A stretch of DNA of 64,000 bases, from contig OY829383.1 in the NCBI GenBank assembly GCA_963691835.1, forward strand, positions 3,472,001-3,536,000, read 5' to 3'. A program made the translations under genes and the position numbers. Positions 48,945-58,800 of this stretch are shown one piece after another (within the stretch, counting starts at the first letter, position 1; each line of letters starts with the position of its first letter). The notes beneath the pieces are model-generated. The model made no database searches and had not been told where the DNA came from. It saw nothing but the letters and a program-made list of their open reading frames with translations. The DNA is from G963691835 sp963691835. Its GTDB lineage: Bacteria > Pseudomonadota > Alphaproteobacteria > Thalassobaculales > Thalassobaculaceae.

Positions 48945-49376
48945 TCACGACGGATCGTAGTCGCTCAGGTCTTTCGGCGCGTGGAGCAAAGTGCCGTCGT
49001 ACTTGGGCAGACCGTCGTTCATCTCAAGCCAGGGCAGCTTGCTCTGATAGTTCACATGAAATGTCGGCGTGAAGTCTGCCGGGTTCTCGAGCGACGCGGC
49101 GTAGAGATGCATCCCACCCGCATAGTGGTCGGCCTCGAACCCCATGGGGGAGCCGCATTTTGCACAGAAATGCCGCCTGACACCTTTCGAACTCTCATGC
49201 GTCTTTGGCGCCTGACCCGTCCAGCGGAAGTTCCTGAGGGGAACACCCAGCCACGCGACGACCGGGGCGGCACAGTTGCGGCGACAGTCGTCACAGTGAC
49301 AGTAGCACGCCCAAGTGACCGCGCCTTCGTATTCCCAGCGGGTTTGTCCGCACAGGCAACGGCCTTTAGTCGTCAT
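48945..49376 (-). CDS. GFA-family zinc protein (CENP-V/GFA fold)
   Basis: Zinc-ligand cysteines are arranged as CLCGQTRW, CYCHCDDCRR and FCAKCGSPMGFEAD, the GFA pattern shared with glutathione-dependent formaldehyde-activating enzyme. Most GFA proteins have unknown substrates. ATG 49376 follows a CCGGAG-like ribosome-binding site; an upstream extension is not conserved-looking. Length 143 is normal. Confidence 0.87.
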   Translation of the reverse strand: MTTKGRCLCGQTRWEYEGAVTWACYCHCDDCRRNCAAPVVAWLGVPLRNFRWTGQAPKTHESSKGVRRHFCAKCGSPMGFEADHYAGGMHLYAASLENPADFTPTFHVNYQSKLPWLEMNDGLPKYDGTLLHAPKDLSDYDPS

Positions 49377-49481
49377 GGGTTTCTCCGGAGGAATGAGCGG
49401 GGGCGCCACCGATGTCGCCCCTGAATTGGGCGCACTCCACAGACCCCCGTGCTGCAGCAAATCCGACAGCAAGCGCGCCTC

Positions 49482-50248
49482 TCACGACTCCTTCGCGCCA
49501 AAGACCGCAAAGCTCATGTTCGAGAACGCCCCGCCCATGTCGTCGACGATCTTCTCAATGCGAACACCGTCTTGCCGCCGGATGACGTCCCGCCACCAAG
49601 GGATCGACTTGAACTGCGTGCGCCAGTTGAGGTGAACGTAGAACCCGAAGACAGACCGCCGCGTGATGCAGAAAAGCAGTTTCCCTCCGGGCTTCAGCAC
49701 CCGCATCATCTCCGATAATGCTGCGTCCGGGTCAGGGAGATGCTCAAGAACATGAGCGGCCATAACCATGTCGAACTCGCTATCCGCAAAGGGGAGTTGA
49801 CGTGCATCCGCCTCCCGCAGCGACAGACTCCGGATCCCGCACAGAGTGTTTGCCGCTTCCCGCAACATCTCGGGCGAGACGTCGACGCCGGTCAGTGACA
49901 CATCTCCTTGAATGGATTGGGCCAACGCCAAGGAAAAATTCCCCGCACCGATGCCGCAGTCGAGAACCCTCAAAGGGCCGCGGTCGGTCATGCTGATCGT
50001 AGAAGGGGGGAGCCGCTGAAAAAGCCTCTTGTAGGCGTCGCCCACGCGAAGTCTCTTCAGCTTGTCCCCCAGGAGGAGGCTACCGCCCGATAGGCGCCCT
50101 TGATCTCCAAGGAGGAGAGCGGCGCGCGCTCGACCCGAATGCGCCACGAACCGAGTTTGCAACTGCCGACAGAGATCGCGTTGTCGAACGAGGCCCCACC
50201 GGCGGACAGTGCGATGTCTCGATGTCCGTTTTCACTGTACTCACGCAT
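49482..50248 (-). pseudogene. Class I SAM methyltransferase, frameshifted near N-terminus
   Basis: The main frame (to 49482) has the SAM motif VLDCGIGAGNFSLALAQSI, then TGVDVSPEMLREAANTLCGI, FDMVMAAHVLEHLPDPDAAL and VLKPGGKLLFCI. The N-terminal part (MREYSENGHRDIALSAGGAS to EIKGAYRAVASSWG) is in the neighbouring frame. The two meet in a run of five C (plus strand 50066-50070); one more base there would give the continuous SSWGDKLKRLRVGDAYKRLF. It is therefore a one-base frameshift or a homopolymer sequencing error. If intact, the protein would be about 255 residues. A shorter start inside the second frame is also possible. Confidence 0.72.
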
Positions 50249-50341
50249 CTGTCTCTCCCGGCGTTGTGCGAGGCGCCGTGATAAACATTCAGAATCAACG
50301 GAAGAATTGCCTAAAAATGCGCTTTCGATATACGTATTTGC

Positions 50342-51259
50342 ATGGTCGATCGAACCTCAGATTTTGATTGGAACCACGCAAGAGCGTTTCTCGCGACGGC
50401 GGAAACCGGGTCTTTCTCCGGCGCCGCCCGGCGGCTTGGATCGACCCAGCCGACAATCGGCCGGCAGGTCGCAGCACTGGAAGAGCAACTCAACATCCTT
50501 CTCTTCGACAGGGTCGGCAAAACGCTGAGGCTTACGGAAGGCGGCCTCTAGTTGCTTGAGTTTGTGCGGACAATGGACGCCGCGGCGCAGGATATCGGGC
50601 TGGCCGCCTCAGGCCGACTGAAGGCGCTCGCCGGGCCGGTCTCGATAACGGCGAGTGACGCGTTTTGCGCCTATATCCTTCCGCCATTGGTCCAGGACCT
50701 GCGAGCGCTTGCGCCGGAAGTCGAGATCGAGATCGTATCGTCGAATGCGCTCCAGGATCTCCGCCGGCGAGAGGCTGATATTGCCATCCGGCATGTACGT
50801 CCGGAGCAGCCGGAGCTCATTGCGCGGCTCATTCGCGAAAGCACCGCGCACCTCTACGCGGCCCGGTCATACCTGGATGCCTATGGCCGTCCGTCTTCGA
50901 TCGGAGAGATTGACCGGCACGCCGTGTTCATTGGTCCGGAAACATCAGATCGGGTTCGTCTCGTGCTGGCGGAGATGGGCATCAAGCTGGAGCCGGAGCA
51001 ATTCCGGGTTCATACCAACAGCGGGGTTGCGGCTTGGGAACTGGTTAAGCAGGGCCTTGGATTCATCCTGATGGCCAGAGAGATCGCCGATGTGACGCCA
51101 CACGTCGAAAGTGTCTTGGAAGACGACATCAGCATCGACATGAGCTACTGGATCGTGACCCATCGCGAACTGCTGACCAGCCCGCGAATCCGCCTCGTGT
51201 ATCAGTTCCTCGGTGAGCGCCTGAAGGACTGGGACAAGAGAGAGCTGGATCGAAGCTGA
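50342..51259 (+). pseudogene. LysR-family regulator split by in-frame amber codon
   Basis: The helix-turn-helix half (DWNHARAFLATAETGSFSGA, ARRLGSTQPTIGRQVAALEE, RLTEGGL) ends at TAG 50549-50551. The same frame continues directly as LLEFVRTMDAAAQDIGLAAS and a complete LysR effector domain to 51259. No other lesion is visible over 235 codons. The two halves together are a normal 305-residue regulator. It is divergent from the frameshifted methyltransferase gene at 49482. Either the gene is recently inactivated, or some readthrough occurs, or the base is a sequencing error. Confidence 0.78.
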
Positions 51260-51289
51260 TTGGATACTTTCAAGTCGGCAGACCCGCCT

Positions 51290-52390
51290 TCAAAGCTTGA
51301 AGGGCAGGTCTACGAGGGTGCCTCTCCGTTCGCCATCTTTGACGTCAACGACATCCCCGGCCCCGACGGTGGTTTCCACAAGGGCGTAGCCGATCATCCG
51401 TTCGAGGCGATAAGACCAGGCCTTGTGGCTCATATGGCCGACCACGGAGCCGTTCTTTTCGAGTTCCAGCCAAACAGATTGATTCTCGTCTTCCTGGGGG
51501 CCGTCCAGAACGATCCCGAGCTGGTGCCGCCGGACGCCGGTCTCTTTGATCCGTCGCAACGCTTTGATGCCAATGACGTCGTCGTCGATGTCCAGGTCGA
51601 CAAACTTCCCCATTCGAACCTCGAACGGGTTCGTCATCTCGTCGGTGTCCGTTCCGTAGTTGAGAAGACCGCTTTCCGTGCGCTCCGAGGGGTTCGGATA
51701 TCCCGGCCCGATGTCATGCGGCCGGCCTGCCTCCTTCACAATGTCCCAGAGTCTGTCGCCCTTCGAGCCATCCATGAGATAGAGCTCAAATCCGCCCTGT
51801 TTGGACCAACCGGACCTCGCCACCTTCAACGGGATACCGTCCACCTCTGCGTGACCGAACCAGAAGTACTTCAGGTCCCGAACCCAATCTCCGAACAACC
51901 CGGCCACCACGTCTTCCGCCTTTGGGCCTTGTATCGCCAGAGGGGAGACGTCCGGCTCGGAGACCTCAACATCAAGGCGGCGCTCCCCAGCGACGCAACG
52001 GGCCCAGAACCAAATGTCTGAGTTCCCGATTGAGAGCCAGTAGCAGTCTTCATCGATCTTCAGCGCGATGGGATCGTTGATGAGGACGCCCCTGTGGTCG
52101 CAGATGGCCACATACTTTCCCTGATTGACCACCTGTGACGAGAGATCTCTGGCGCACAAGCTCTGGGCGAGGCGGGCGGCGTCCGGACCCTTGATTTGAA
52201 CCTGGCGTTGGGCAGAAACATCCCACATGGAGACACCATTGATCAGGCGCCAGTACTCCGCCTCCCGGTCGCCGTACCCCCGCGGGATCAGCATCCGGTT
52301 GTAGGTCAGCAGGGACTCGGCACCGTCCCGAATGGTGGCGTTATAAAAGGGGGACTTTCTAAGTCGACCCGCTGCAACGATCGGCGCCAT
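51290..52390 (-). CDS. GcvT/DmdA-like folate-dependent methyltransferase
   Basis: The aminomethyltransferase fold is shown by LINGVSMWDVSAQRQVQIKG, VSPLAIQGPKAEDVVAGLFG, ARSGWSKQGGFELYLMDGSK and ERTESGLLNYGTDTDEMTNP. The pattern resembles DMSP demethylase DmdA and related one-carbon transfer enzymes in marine alphaproteobacteria more than the glycine cleavage T-protein. The substrate (DMSP or a methylated amine) cannot be fixed. ATG 52390 is preceded by AGGTGAG. It is convergent with the amber-split LysR gene. Confidence 0.8.
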   Translation of the reverse strand: MAPIVAAGRLRKSPFYNATIRDGAESLLTYNRMLIPRGYGDREAEYWRLINGVSMWDVSAQRQVQIKGPDAARLAQSLCARDLSSQVVNQGKYVAICDHRGVLINDPIALKIDEDCYWLSIGNSDIWFWARCVAGERRLDVEVSEPDVSPLAIQGPKAEDVVAGLFGDWVRDLKYFWFGHAEVDGIPLKVARSGWSKQGGFELYLMDGSKGDRLWDIVKEAGRPHDIGPGYPNPSERTESGLLNYGTDTDEMTNPFEVRMGKFVDLDIDDDVIGIKALRRIKETGVRRHQLGIVLDGPQEDENQSVWLELEKNGSVVGHMSHKAWSYRLERMIGYALVETTVGAGDVVDVKDGERRGTLVDLPFKL

Positions 52391-52707
52391 GGATCTCACC
52401 TATTTCAAGAAAATCAACACATTCATCAGCACATTTATCGCGCCACAATTATGGCGGAATTTCGCTGTTTCCTCTACCAGCAACCGGGCTGGATGTCTGG
52501 AGCATCTGGAGGTGCAGGCGGAGCGGCTAAGCCGCTTTGAGGCGAGCGGTGATATAGCGGTTCCCGTTCAGATGGGGCGGCTTGGTAGCCGAGCCGACAA
52601 ACCAGTCCATGCGCAGGGCGGCTGCCCACGCGGATGTGACTGGTGGGCCGGAATGACGCGCGGCAGGCTTTCTGCCTGTTTTGAAAACTGTGGATTGTGA
52701 CGAGCCG
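52391..52707. other. 317-base divergent intergenic region with terminator-like hairpin
   Basis: This gap separates the leftward DmdA-like gene from the rightward thioredoxin-fold gene. Near the right end, at 52664-52682, CAGGC-TTTCT-GCCTG is followed by TTTTG, a short terminator or attenuator-like hairpin on the plus strand. No small gene was convincing. Confidence 0.4.
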
Positions 52708-53238
52708 ATGAAGAGCCAGAACCGAAAGACCAAGCGTAAGAAGGGAACGCCTGCCAAGGCGCAAACCCAAGAACGGCATGAGCCCGCCAAGGAGCGCACC
52801 ACGCGGCGGGATTTTCTGACCAACTCGGCGATCTACACCAGTGGGGTTGCGGCGCTGGCTGTTGGGGGGTGGTATGTCTTTGATACCGTCTCCGCCAGTG
52901 CTGCGGAGTCCGATCTTTCGGTTATCGGGAACGGTGTTCCGACGGTCGTGCAGATCCACGATCCCAATTGCCCGACATGCAACGCGCTTCGTCGGGAGGC
53001 GCGGGAGGCCGTGTGTGAATTCGATGAGAGCGAGCTTCAGTTCCGCGTCGCCAGTCTGCAGACGGAGGACGGGCTTGCGCTGGCGCGCCGCCACGGTGCT
53101 GGCAAGATCACGCTTCTGATGTTCGACGCCAAGGGCTCGATGACAGCGGCACTGCCGGGCATGAACTATGCGGAGAACTTGAAGCCGGTGTTCGAACGGC
53201 ATGTCGGGCGATACGGCAACAGGAAACCCGGTGCGTGA
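52708..53238 (+). CDS. Tat-exported thioredoxin-fold protein
   Basis: The N-terminus is basic, then TTRRDFLTNSAIYTSGVAAL, a twin-arginine signal with hydrophobic segment. The mature part has VVQIHDPNCPTCNALRREAR with the redox CxxC pair in CPTC, and later GAGKITLLMFDAKGSMTAAL. It is a periplasmic or membrane-anchored thioredoxin-like protein; no maturation partner is adjacent. Basic Lys/Arg-rich residues before the signal are unusual. ATG 52708 is used; a TTG at 52681 is also open. Confidence 0.78.
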   Translation: MKSQNRKTKRKKGTPAKAQTQERHEPAKERTTRRDFLTNSAIYTSGVAALAVGGWYVFDTVSASAAESDLSVIGNGVPTVVQIHDPNCPTCNALRREAREAVCEFDESELQFRVASLQTEDGLALARRHGAGKITLLMFDAKGSMTAALPGMNYAENLKPVFERHVGRYGNRKPGA

Positions 53239-53294
53239 ACCGACTGTCCGGTATCGAGCAGCGTTTTGTTTGAGCGGGGTTTACCCAACCCCGC

Positions 53295-56003
53295 CTACAT
53301 CACTTTGATCGACACCAGTGCTGCTTCCAGGTCCTGAATCTTGACGGGTTTCGTCAGGTAGGCCGTCATGCCAGCGGCGATGCATTCGTCGCGATCTTCT
53401 TTCGACAGATGCCCGCTGACACCGATGATGGGCAGTTCCTGAGTGCGCCCGTTTTCCCATTCACGGAACTTCCTGGTTAGCTGAACGCCGTCGAAATCCG
53501 GCATTTCCTTGTCAACCAGGACGGCGGAGAAGCGGTCTTCCTTCATCATCTCCAAGGCCGCTGCCGGGTCGGAGGTGGACTCACAGGCAACGCCCAAGTT
53601 CTCGAGTTGCTTCCGCGCCACGTGCAGGTTGATCTCCACATCGTCGACGACCAGCACGGGGAGGCGTTCGCGCCGCTCCAACGCCGTCAGTTGAGCAATG
53701 GCGGTGAAAAAGGCGCCCTCTTCGATGGGCTTTGTGAGGACGACGCCCATGCCCGCTTCCAGACAGGCGGTCTGCTCGAACTCCAAAGCGCCGGCCGTCA
53801 CGCCCAGAATGGGAACTGTTGAGTTTGCTGACGACAAGGCACGGATGCGCCGCGTTGTCTCCAACCCGTCGAGCCGTGGCATGTGCTTGTCCATAATGAC
53901 GATGTCGAACGACTCCTGTTCCAGGTACTCGAGTGCGGACAGCCCGTTTTCGGCCGTCACCGTTTCATGCCCCGCCTTGCTCAACAGTCGTTCGACCAGG
54001 TTCTGGTTGACCGGATTGTCTTCGACCTGAAGCACCTTCAGTTTGCGGGTCGCCTCGGCAAATTGTGCGTCGGCGCCATGCCGGGAAACGGCTCGCAGAC
54101 TTTCTGGATCGACATCGGGACAGTCGTGAAGCGGGATCTCGAACGAGAACGATGAGCCTCGGCCTACCTCGGAATCCAATTCAACCTGGCCGCCCATCAG
54201 GTTGACGAGCCGGCGGCAAATTGTCAGTCCCAGTCCCGTGCCCCCGTACTTTCGCGCCACATCGGATGCGCCCTGGGCGAAGGGGGAAAACAGTTGTTCT
54301 TGAACGTCAGGCGCTATACCGGCGCCGGTATCCGAGACTTCGAACCTGTAGGTGTTCTCGGGCCTCGCCGACAGGGTGACCTTTATCTCTCCTTGTGAAG
54401 TAAACTTGACCGCGTTTGAGACCAGGTTCATCAGCACCTGACGCAGGCGATAAGGGTCCCCGCCCAACACCTCCGGGACCGTATCGTCGACCTCGGTGAC
54501 GAGCGTGAGGTTCTTGTCCCGCGCTGGGCCTGCCAACACCTTCACAGACTGTGAAACCAGATCGTGACTTAGGAACGGTATGTCCTCGAGCTCAAGCTGT
54601 TCCGCCTCGAGCTTCGAGATATCAAGAAGGTCGTTGACGATCCGCAATAGCGCTTCCGCGGAGGAGATAACGGTCTCCAAGGTCTCGCGTTGTCCGTCGT
54701 CCAGGTCCGTTCCTTGGAGCAAGCGAGCCATACCCAAGACCCCGTTCATCGGGGTACGGACTTCGTGACTGACGTTGGCGATCAGGTCGCTCTTTGACTT
54801 CGAGGCCTGCTCCGCCCAGTCCTTAGCGGCCTTCATTTCGCGTTCTGCTTGGACGCGGTCTTCAATGTCTACGATCACGGCGCCGATCGACTCGACTTCG
54901 CCGATCGGTCCGAGAACCGGGAACTTGTAGATGATCGATGCCCGCGGCGGTCCATCCGCCCTCGGAACCAGCGCTTCCATAGCGACCGGTTTGCGCTGTG
55001 CGATCACTTCCCGATCCTGATTGGCGTAGGTTTCTGTCAGATCCTCAGAATAAAAGTCCCGATGTGTCTTCCCGATGATGTTCTCGGCGCTCACGCCTAA
55101 GGAATCTTCAACCTGTTTGTTGACCAGCAGGTATCGGCCATCTGTATCTTTTAGGTAGATGAACGATGGAGAGTTATCCAGGATTGCCCTGATCCGCTTT
55201 TCTTTCGAACGGGTTTGGGATTCGATGGTTCTAAGTCGACTGTTTAAATTGGTGAGCTCCAAGGTCCGCTCGAGAACAAGCTGCCCCATGTTCTCCCGGA
55301 ATTCTGCGTTCTGCTTCAGAAGGTCCGCGGTTGTTCGAAAGACATCTCCGATTTCATCGCGGTGCTGATTTGCAAGTCCCCGGAGTTCCGAGACGACGTT
55401 GTCGCCCGGATCCGATAATGCGCGCTGCAAAGCCATCATCGGCCTCAGCATGTATTTTTCTGTGAAGATGATTGTCAGTGAGGCGAGCGACAAAAGAATG
55501 CCTAGGCAAATCAAGAGATATTCGACAACGAAAGAGATTGTCCTGTTTTGTACGGTAGTGGCTGTAAGGTGAACTTTTAGAGAAATACCCGCCGGTATTA
55601 GTTCGGCCGGTACCACGTACCAGTAGCTCTGTTCGATTATGGGGTGATGTCCGGTATCGGCTACATCTGCGGGGGGTTGGCCCATTCCAAGAACCGATGA
55701 TCCACCATCTATTGCGTTCGTGACCTCGACGCCCAAAACGTCGCGGATCTCGAGCATTTGCCGAGCGAACGCAAGGCCTTGCGTGTCGTCAGTGCTTCGG
55801 GGAATGTTTTTTGCCCCGAGGTCCACGGATTGCTCAAAGCTGTAGTAGTGATGTCTCCGGTCCTGCACCACCGGCCAGAAGAGCACCAATTGGATTGCAA
55901 GTACCGCAGCAACGGTGACCGCGGACGCTCTGAGACTGAACGGAGATGCCAATTGCCGTTTTCTAGATGGAAGGTGTGGCGCGGTGGGTCCGTCTGCCGA
56001 CAT
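53295..56003 (-). CDS. Hybrid sensor histidine kinase with two receivers
   Basis: From ATG 56003 (GGGAG upstream) the 902-residue protein has two membrane segments around a periplasmic domain of about 130 residues, a short signalling linker, a PAS domain (RIRAILDNSPSFIYLKDTDG), the H-box NVSHEVRTPMNGVLGMARLL, an ATPase with NLVSNAVKFTSQGEIKV and GTGLGLTICRRLVNLMGG, and two receivers with Asp in FDIVIMDKHMPRLDGLETTR and SAVLVDKEMPDFDGVQLTRK. The absence of a fused Hpt domain means an unlinked Hpt protein must relay the signal. It is divergent from the peroxiredoxin gene. Confidence 0.92.
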   Translation of the reverse strand: MSADGPTAPHLPSRKRQLASPFSLRASAVTVAAVLAIQLVLFWPVVQDRRHHYYSFEQSVDLGAKNIPRSTDDTQGLAFARQMLEIRDVLGVEVTNAIDGGSSVLGMGQPPADVADTGHHPIIEQSYWYVVPAELIPAGISLKVHLTATTVQNRTISFVVEYLLICLGILLSLASLTIIFTEKYMLRPMMALQRALSDPGDNVVSELRGLANQHRDEIGDVFRTTADLLKQNAEFRENMGQLVLERTLELTNLNSRLRTIESQTRSKEKRIRAILDNSPSFIYLKDTDGRYLLVNKQVEDSLGVSAENIIGKTHRDFYSEDLTETYANQDREVIAQRKPVAMEALVPRADGPPRASIIYKFPVLGPIGEVESIGAVIVDIEDRVQAEREMKAAKDWAEQASKSKSDLIANVSHEVRTPMNGVLGMARLLQGTDLDDGQRETLETVISSAEALLRIVNDLLDISKLEAEQLELEDIPFLSHDLVSQSVKVLAGPARDKNLTLVTEVDDTVPEVLGGDPYRLRQVLMNLVSNAVKFTSQGEIKVTLSARPENTYRFEVSDTGAGIAPDVQEQLFSPFAQGASDVARKYGGTGLGLTICRRLVNLMGGQVELDSEVGRGSSFSFEIPLHDCPDVDPESLRAVSRHGADAQFAEATRKLKVLQVEDNPVNQNLVERLLSKAGHETVTAENGLSALEYLEQESFDIVIMDKHMPRLDGLETTRRIRALSSANSTVPILGVTAGALEFEQTACLEAGMGVVLTKPIEEGAFFTAIAQLTALERRERLPVLVVDDVEINLHVARKQLENLGVACESTSDPAAALEMMKEDRFSAVLVDKEMPDFDGVQLTRKFREWENGRTQELPIIGVSGHLSKEDRDECIAAGMTAYLTKPVKIQDLEAALVSIKVM

Positions 56004-56169
56004 CCAGAGTGCTCCCCGAAGCTCTCGTTTTGTAGCGAGTTGCACCATTCTCGCCCAGAAGCCGCATAGGTGTAAGCCGTGAATACACTGACAGATTAAA
56101 TTCGTATGGTTAAACTCGTGTTTCGGCGAGATGTGAGATGGTTGCCAATCGGCAAGAGGGAGACTGGTT

Positions 56170-56733
56170 GTGACAATTGGGATCGGATCGAAACTTCCGG
56201 CGTCGGAGCTGTTCCACTGGGACGGAGGCTCCATGTCACGGGAGACGGTCGACAAGATCGTGGCGGACAAGCCGACACTGATCATCGGTGTCGTAGGCGC
56301 TTTCACACCGATCTGCACGGATTCTCATATCAACGAATACCTGCCGGTCGTCCCGATCTTGAAGAAGACCCGGGCGATTGAGCAGTGCATTTGCACGGCC
56401 GTTGTGGACCCGTTCGTCCTTTCGGCATGGACGTCGTCCATCGGCGGTGACGGTTTGATAGACGCTTGGGCGGATCCTTTTGGAGAGTTCGCAAAATCCA
56501 TTGGGATCACCGCGGATCTGACGGCACTCGGATTGGGACTGCGCTCAGGCCGCTACAGCATGCTCATCGTCGGTGGAGAGGTCCAAAAGCTGAACATTGA
56601 GGAAGACCCTACGATTGTGACGGTCTCCGGCGCCAACCTTATCATGGAGCAACTGGGCGTTTATCAGCGTTTGTCCCTGACGCCTTTTCTGGTTGGCAGT
56701 CTTCCGGCCCAGCCACTGTCGACGCGCCACTGA
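56170..56733 (+). CDS. Peroxiredoxin (Prx5/redoxin type)
   Basis: The active-site strand is LIIGVVGAFTPICTDSHINE, equivalent to the GAFTPTCxxxH motif; the peroxidatic Cys is in ICTD. The usual resolving or Arg residue near the end (NIEEDPTIVTVSGANLIM) shows a normal Prx5 pattern. GTG 56170 is the start. Length 187 is normal. It probably reduces peroxides in the cytosol. Confidence 0.83.
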   Translation: MTIGIGSKLPASELFHWDGGSMSRETVDKIVADKPTLIIGVVGAFTPICTDSHINEYLPVVPILKKTRAIEQCICTAVVDPFVLSAWTSSIGGDGLIDAWADPFGEFAKSIGITADLTALGLGLRSGRYSMLIVGGEVQKLNIEEDPTIVTVSGANLIMEQLGVYQRLSLTPFLVGSLPAQPLSTRH

Positions 56734-56834
56734 GCACGGCAGATCACGATGTTCGTCTTGGCTGACTTGCCGCGCGAGACATCCAGTTTCCCTGGATGGG
56801 CGCGAAGCGTTTGTAGCCTTTTCTGGAGACTATG

Positions 56835-57911
56835 ATGCGTGAATACCGGATTGCCGCCATCCCTGGCGACGGGATTGGCGGTGAGGTCATCAGCGCCGGA
56901 GTGCGGGTCTTGCACGGTGTCGCGGCGCGGGATGGGGGGTTCTCGATCCAGGTGGAGACATTCCCTTGGGGAACCGACCACTACCTTGAAACCGGCAAGA
57001 TGATGCCAGATGACGGACTGGATGCGCTCCGGCCGTTCGATGCGATCTATTTCGGCTCAGCCGGCGATCCACGGGTTCCGGATCACGTGTCGCTTTGGGG
57101 CCTGAGATTGGCGATCTGCCAACCGTTGGACCAGTACGCCAATGTCCGTCCCGCCCGTTTGCTCCCTGGGATCAATGGGCCGCTTCGTGACGTCAGTGCG
57201 GCCGACCTCAATTGGGTCATCGTCAGAGAGAACTCGGAAGGCGAGTACGCGGGCGTGGGCGGAAGGGCCCATACAGGTCTTCCCGAAGAGGTCGGAATGG
57301 ACGTCGCCGTCTTCACCCGAACCGGCGTTGAGCGCATTCAACGCTTCGCTTTGGAACTGGCGCGGTCCCGCCCAAGGAAGAAGCTCACGCTGGTGACGAA
57401 ATCCAACGCCCAACGGCATGGAATGGTCTTTTGGGATCAGGTCTTCGAGGAGGTTCGCCAGGACTTTCCGGACATCGAGATCGACAAGATGCTCGTCGAT
57501 GCCATGACCACCCGGATGGTTCTGGACCCCCGGTCCTTGGACACGGTCGTTGCGACCAATCTCCATGCGGATGTCCTTTCCGATCTTGCAGCCGCTTTGA
57601 CGGGGTCTTTGGGTATCGCTCCAACGGCGAATCTTCGCCCGGAACGGGATGCGCCATCGATGTTCGAGCCCATCCACGGATCGGCGTTCGACATCATGGG
57701 GAAGGGGATCGCAAATCCCATAGGCTCGTTCTGGACGGCCTCCATGATGCTCGATCATATCGGCGAGCCAGCTGCCGCGGCCGCGCTTATGGCTGCCGTG
57801 GAACGGGTGACGGCCGAGGGACGTGTCTTGACCCGGGACCTGGGCGGAGACGCAACCACCGAACAAGTTGCCGACGAGGTTCTCTCAGCGCTTGAGGGAC
57901 GGAACGCCTGA
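56835..57911 (+). CDS. Tartrate/D-malate-type decarboxylating dehydrogenase
   Basis: It belongs to the isocitrate/isopropylmalate dehydrogenase family: IAAIPGDGIGGEVISAGVRV, VRENSEGEYAGVGGRAHTGL, TRTGVERIQRFALELARSRP, DAMTTRMVLDPRSLDTVVAT and GTAPTANLRPERDAPSMFEP-type NAD site. The REN-SEGEY loop and TRTGVERI fit tartrate dehydrogenase or D-malate dehydrogenase. It ends just before a convergent amidohydrolase gene and adjoins the sugar-acid cluster, so it probably feeds hydroxy-acids to central metabolism. Confidence 0.86.
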   Translation: MREYRIAAIPGDGIGGEVISAGVRVLHGVAARDGGFSIQVETFPWGTDHYLETGKMMPDDGLDALRPFDAIYFGSAGDPRVPDHVSLWGLRLAICQPLDQYANVRPARLLPGINGPLRDVSAADLNWVIVRENSEGEYAGVGGRAHTGLPEEVGMDVAVFTRTGVERIQRFALELARSRPRKKLTLVTKSNAQRHGMVFWDQVFEEVRQDFPDIEIDKMLVDAMTTRMVLDPRSLDTVVATNLHADVLSDLAAALTGSLGIAPTANLRPERDAPSMFEPIHGSAFDIMGKGIANPIGSFWTASMMLDHIGEPAAAAALMAAVERVTAEGRVLTRDLGGDATTEQVADEVLSALEGRNA

Positions 57912-57932
57912 TCCTTCAGCGGTCTTCGACAT

Positions 57933-58781
57933 TTAAAACCGGTAGAGCGCCGTTGGATTGTCGACGAGGATTTTCTGACGAACGGTGGTGTCGGGAACGG
58001 CGTCCAGGAAGTCTTCGAAGAGCCGCTGTGTATCAACGGCTCTGAAGGGCTGGGCGACAAGTCTGGTGTCGGGACTGCGGTTCGCCGGGGGATGCGGCCA
58101 GTCCGAGCCCCAGAGGAGCCGATCCGGGTTACGGGCTATGAACGCCGTCGTGAGCGCGCGCGCGTCGTCTGCTTCACCGGGTAGGCGGTAGGCGGCGGAC
58201 AGCTTCAGCCAACACGCTCCTTCGCCCACTCGATCCAACAGCAGGTCCCGCACTTGCTGGTCCTCATCCCGTCCGCTCGAAACAAGGCCGAAGTGATCGA
58301 CCACGAGAGGGGAGGGCATCTCTCCGGCCTTTTTAAGGACGCCCCGAAGGCTGTCGCCGGACAAGAAAACTTGTACATGCCAGCCCAGGTCCGCGACTTT
58401 TCTCGACAGATCCAGGACCCGGTCGACGACCGCGCGGGCCGATAGATCTTTGTTGGAGATATTGTTGATGCGAACGCCGGAAACGCCTCTATCCCTGAGA
58501 CGGTGAAGGTCCGCCTTTGCCTCTTCTCCGCTGATGGTGATCACCCCCCTGGCCCTGTCGCCGAACCAATCCAGTCCTTTTAAAAGCCGGGTGTTGCGAT
58601 CATAGACACTGGCATGAACGAGAACGATCCGATCTAGTCCCAGCCGCGCGAGCATGCGGCTCGCGTCCGCCTCGCTGGCGTCATCCGGGGTATAAGCACG
58701 ATCTGGTGAGAAGGGGAACTGATCGGCCGGGCCGAAAAGGTGCGTGTGGCAATCCGTTCCCTGTCTTGGTACCGCGGTCAT
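57933..58781 (-). CDS. Amidohydrolase-2 family hydrolase (dicarboxylate lactonase-like)
   Basis: From ATG 58781 the TIM-barrel hydrolase shows TDCHTHLFGPADQFPFSPDR, GVSGVRINNISNK, PLVVDHFGLVSSG and NPDRLLWGSDWPHPPANRS, the metal-dependent amidohydrolase-2 pattern. The DWPHP end is typical of 2-pyrone-4,6-dicarboxylate and sugar-lactone hydrolases. It lies 19 bases after the enolase-superfamily gene in the same operon and may open a lactone in that pathway. Confidence 0.84.
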   Translation of the reverse strand: MTAVPRQGTDCHTHLFGPADQFPFSPDRAYTPDDASEADASRMLARLGLDRIVLVHASVYDRNTRLLKGLDWFGDRARGVITISGEEAKADLHRLRDRGVSGVRINNISNKDLSARAVVDRVLDLSRKVADLGWHVQVFLSGDSLRGVLKKAGEMPSPLVVDHFGLVSSGRDEDQQVRDLLLDRVGEGACWLKLSAAYRLPGEADDARALTTAFIARNPDRLLWGSDWPHPPANRSPDTRLVAQPFRAVDTQRLFEDFLDAVPDTTVRQKILVDNPTALYRF

Positions 58782-58800
58782 CGGCAAGCCTGTCTGGACC

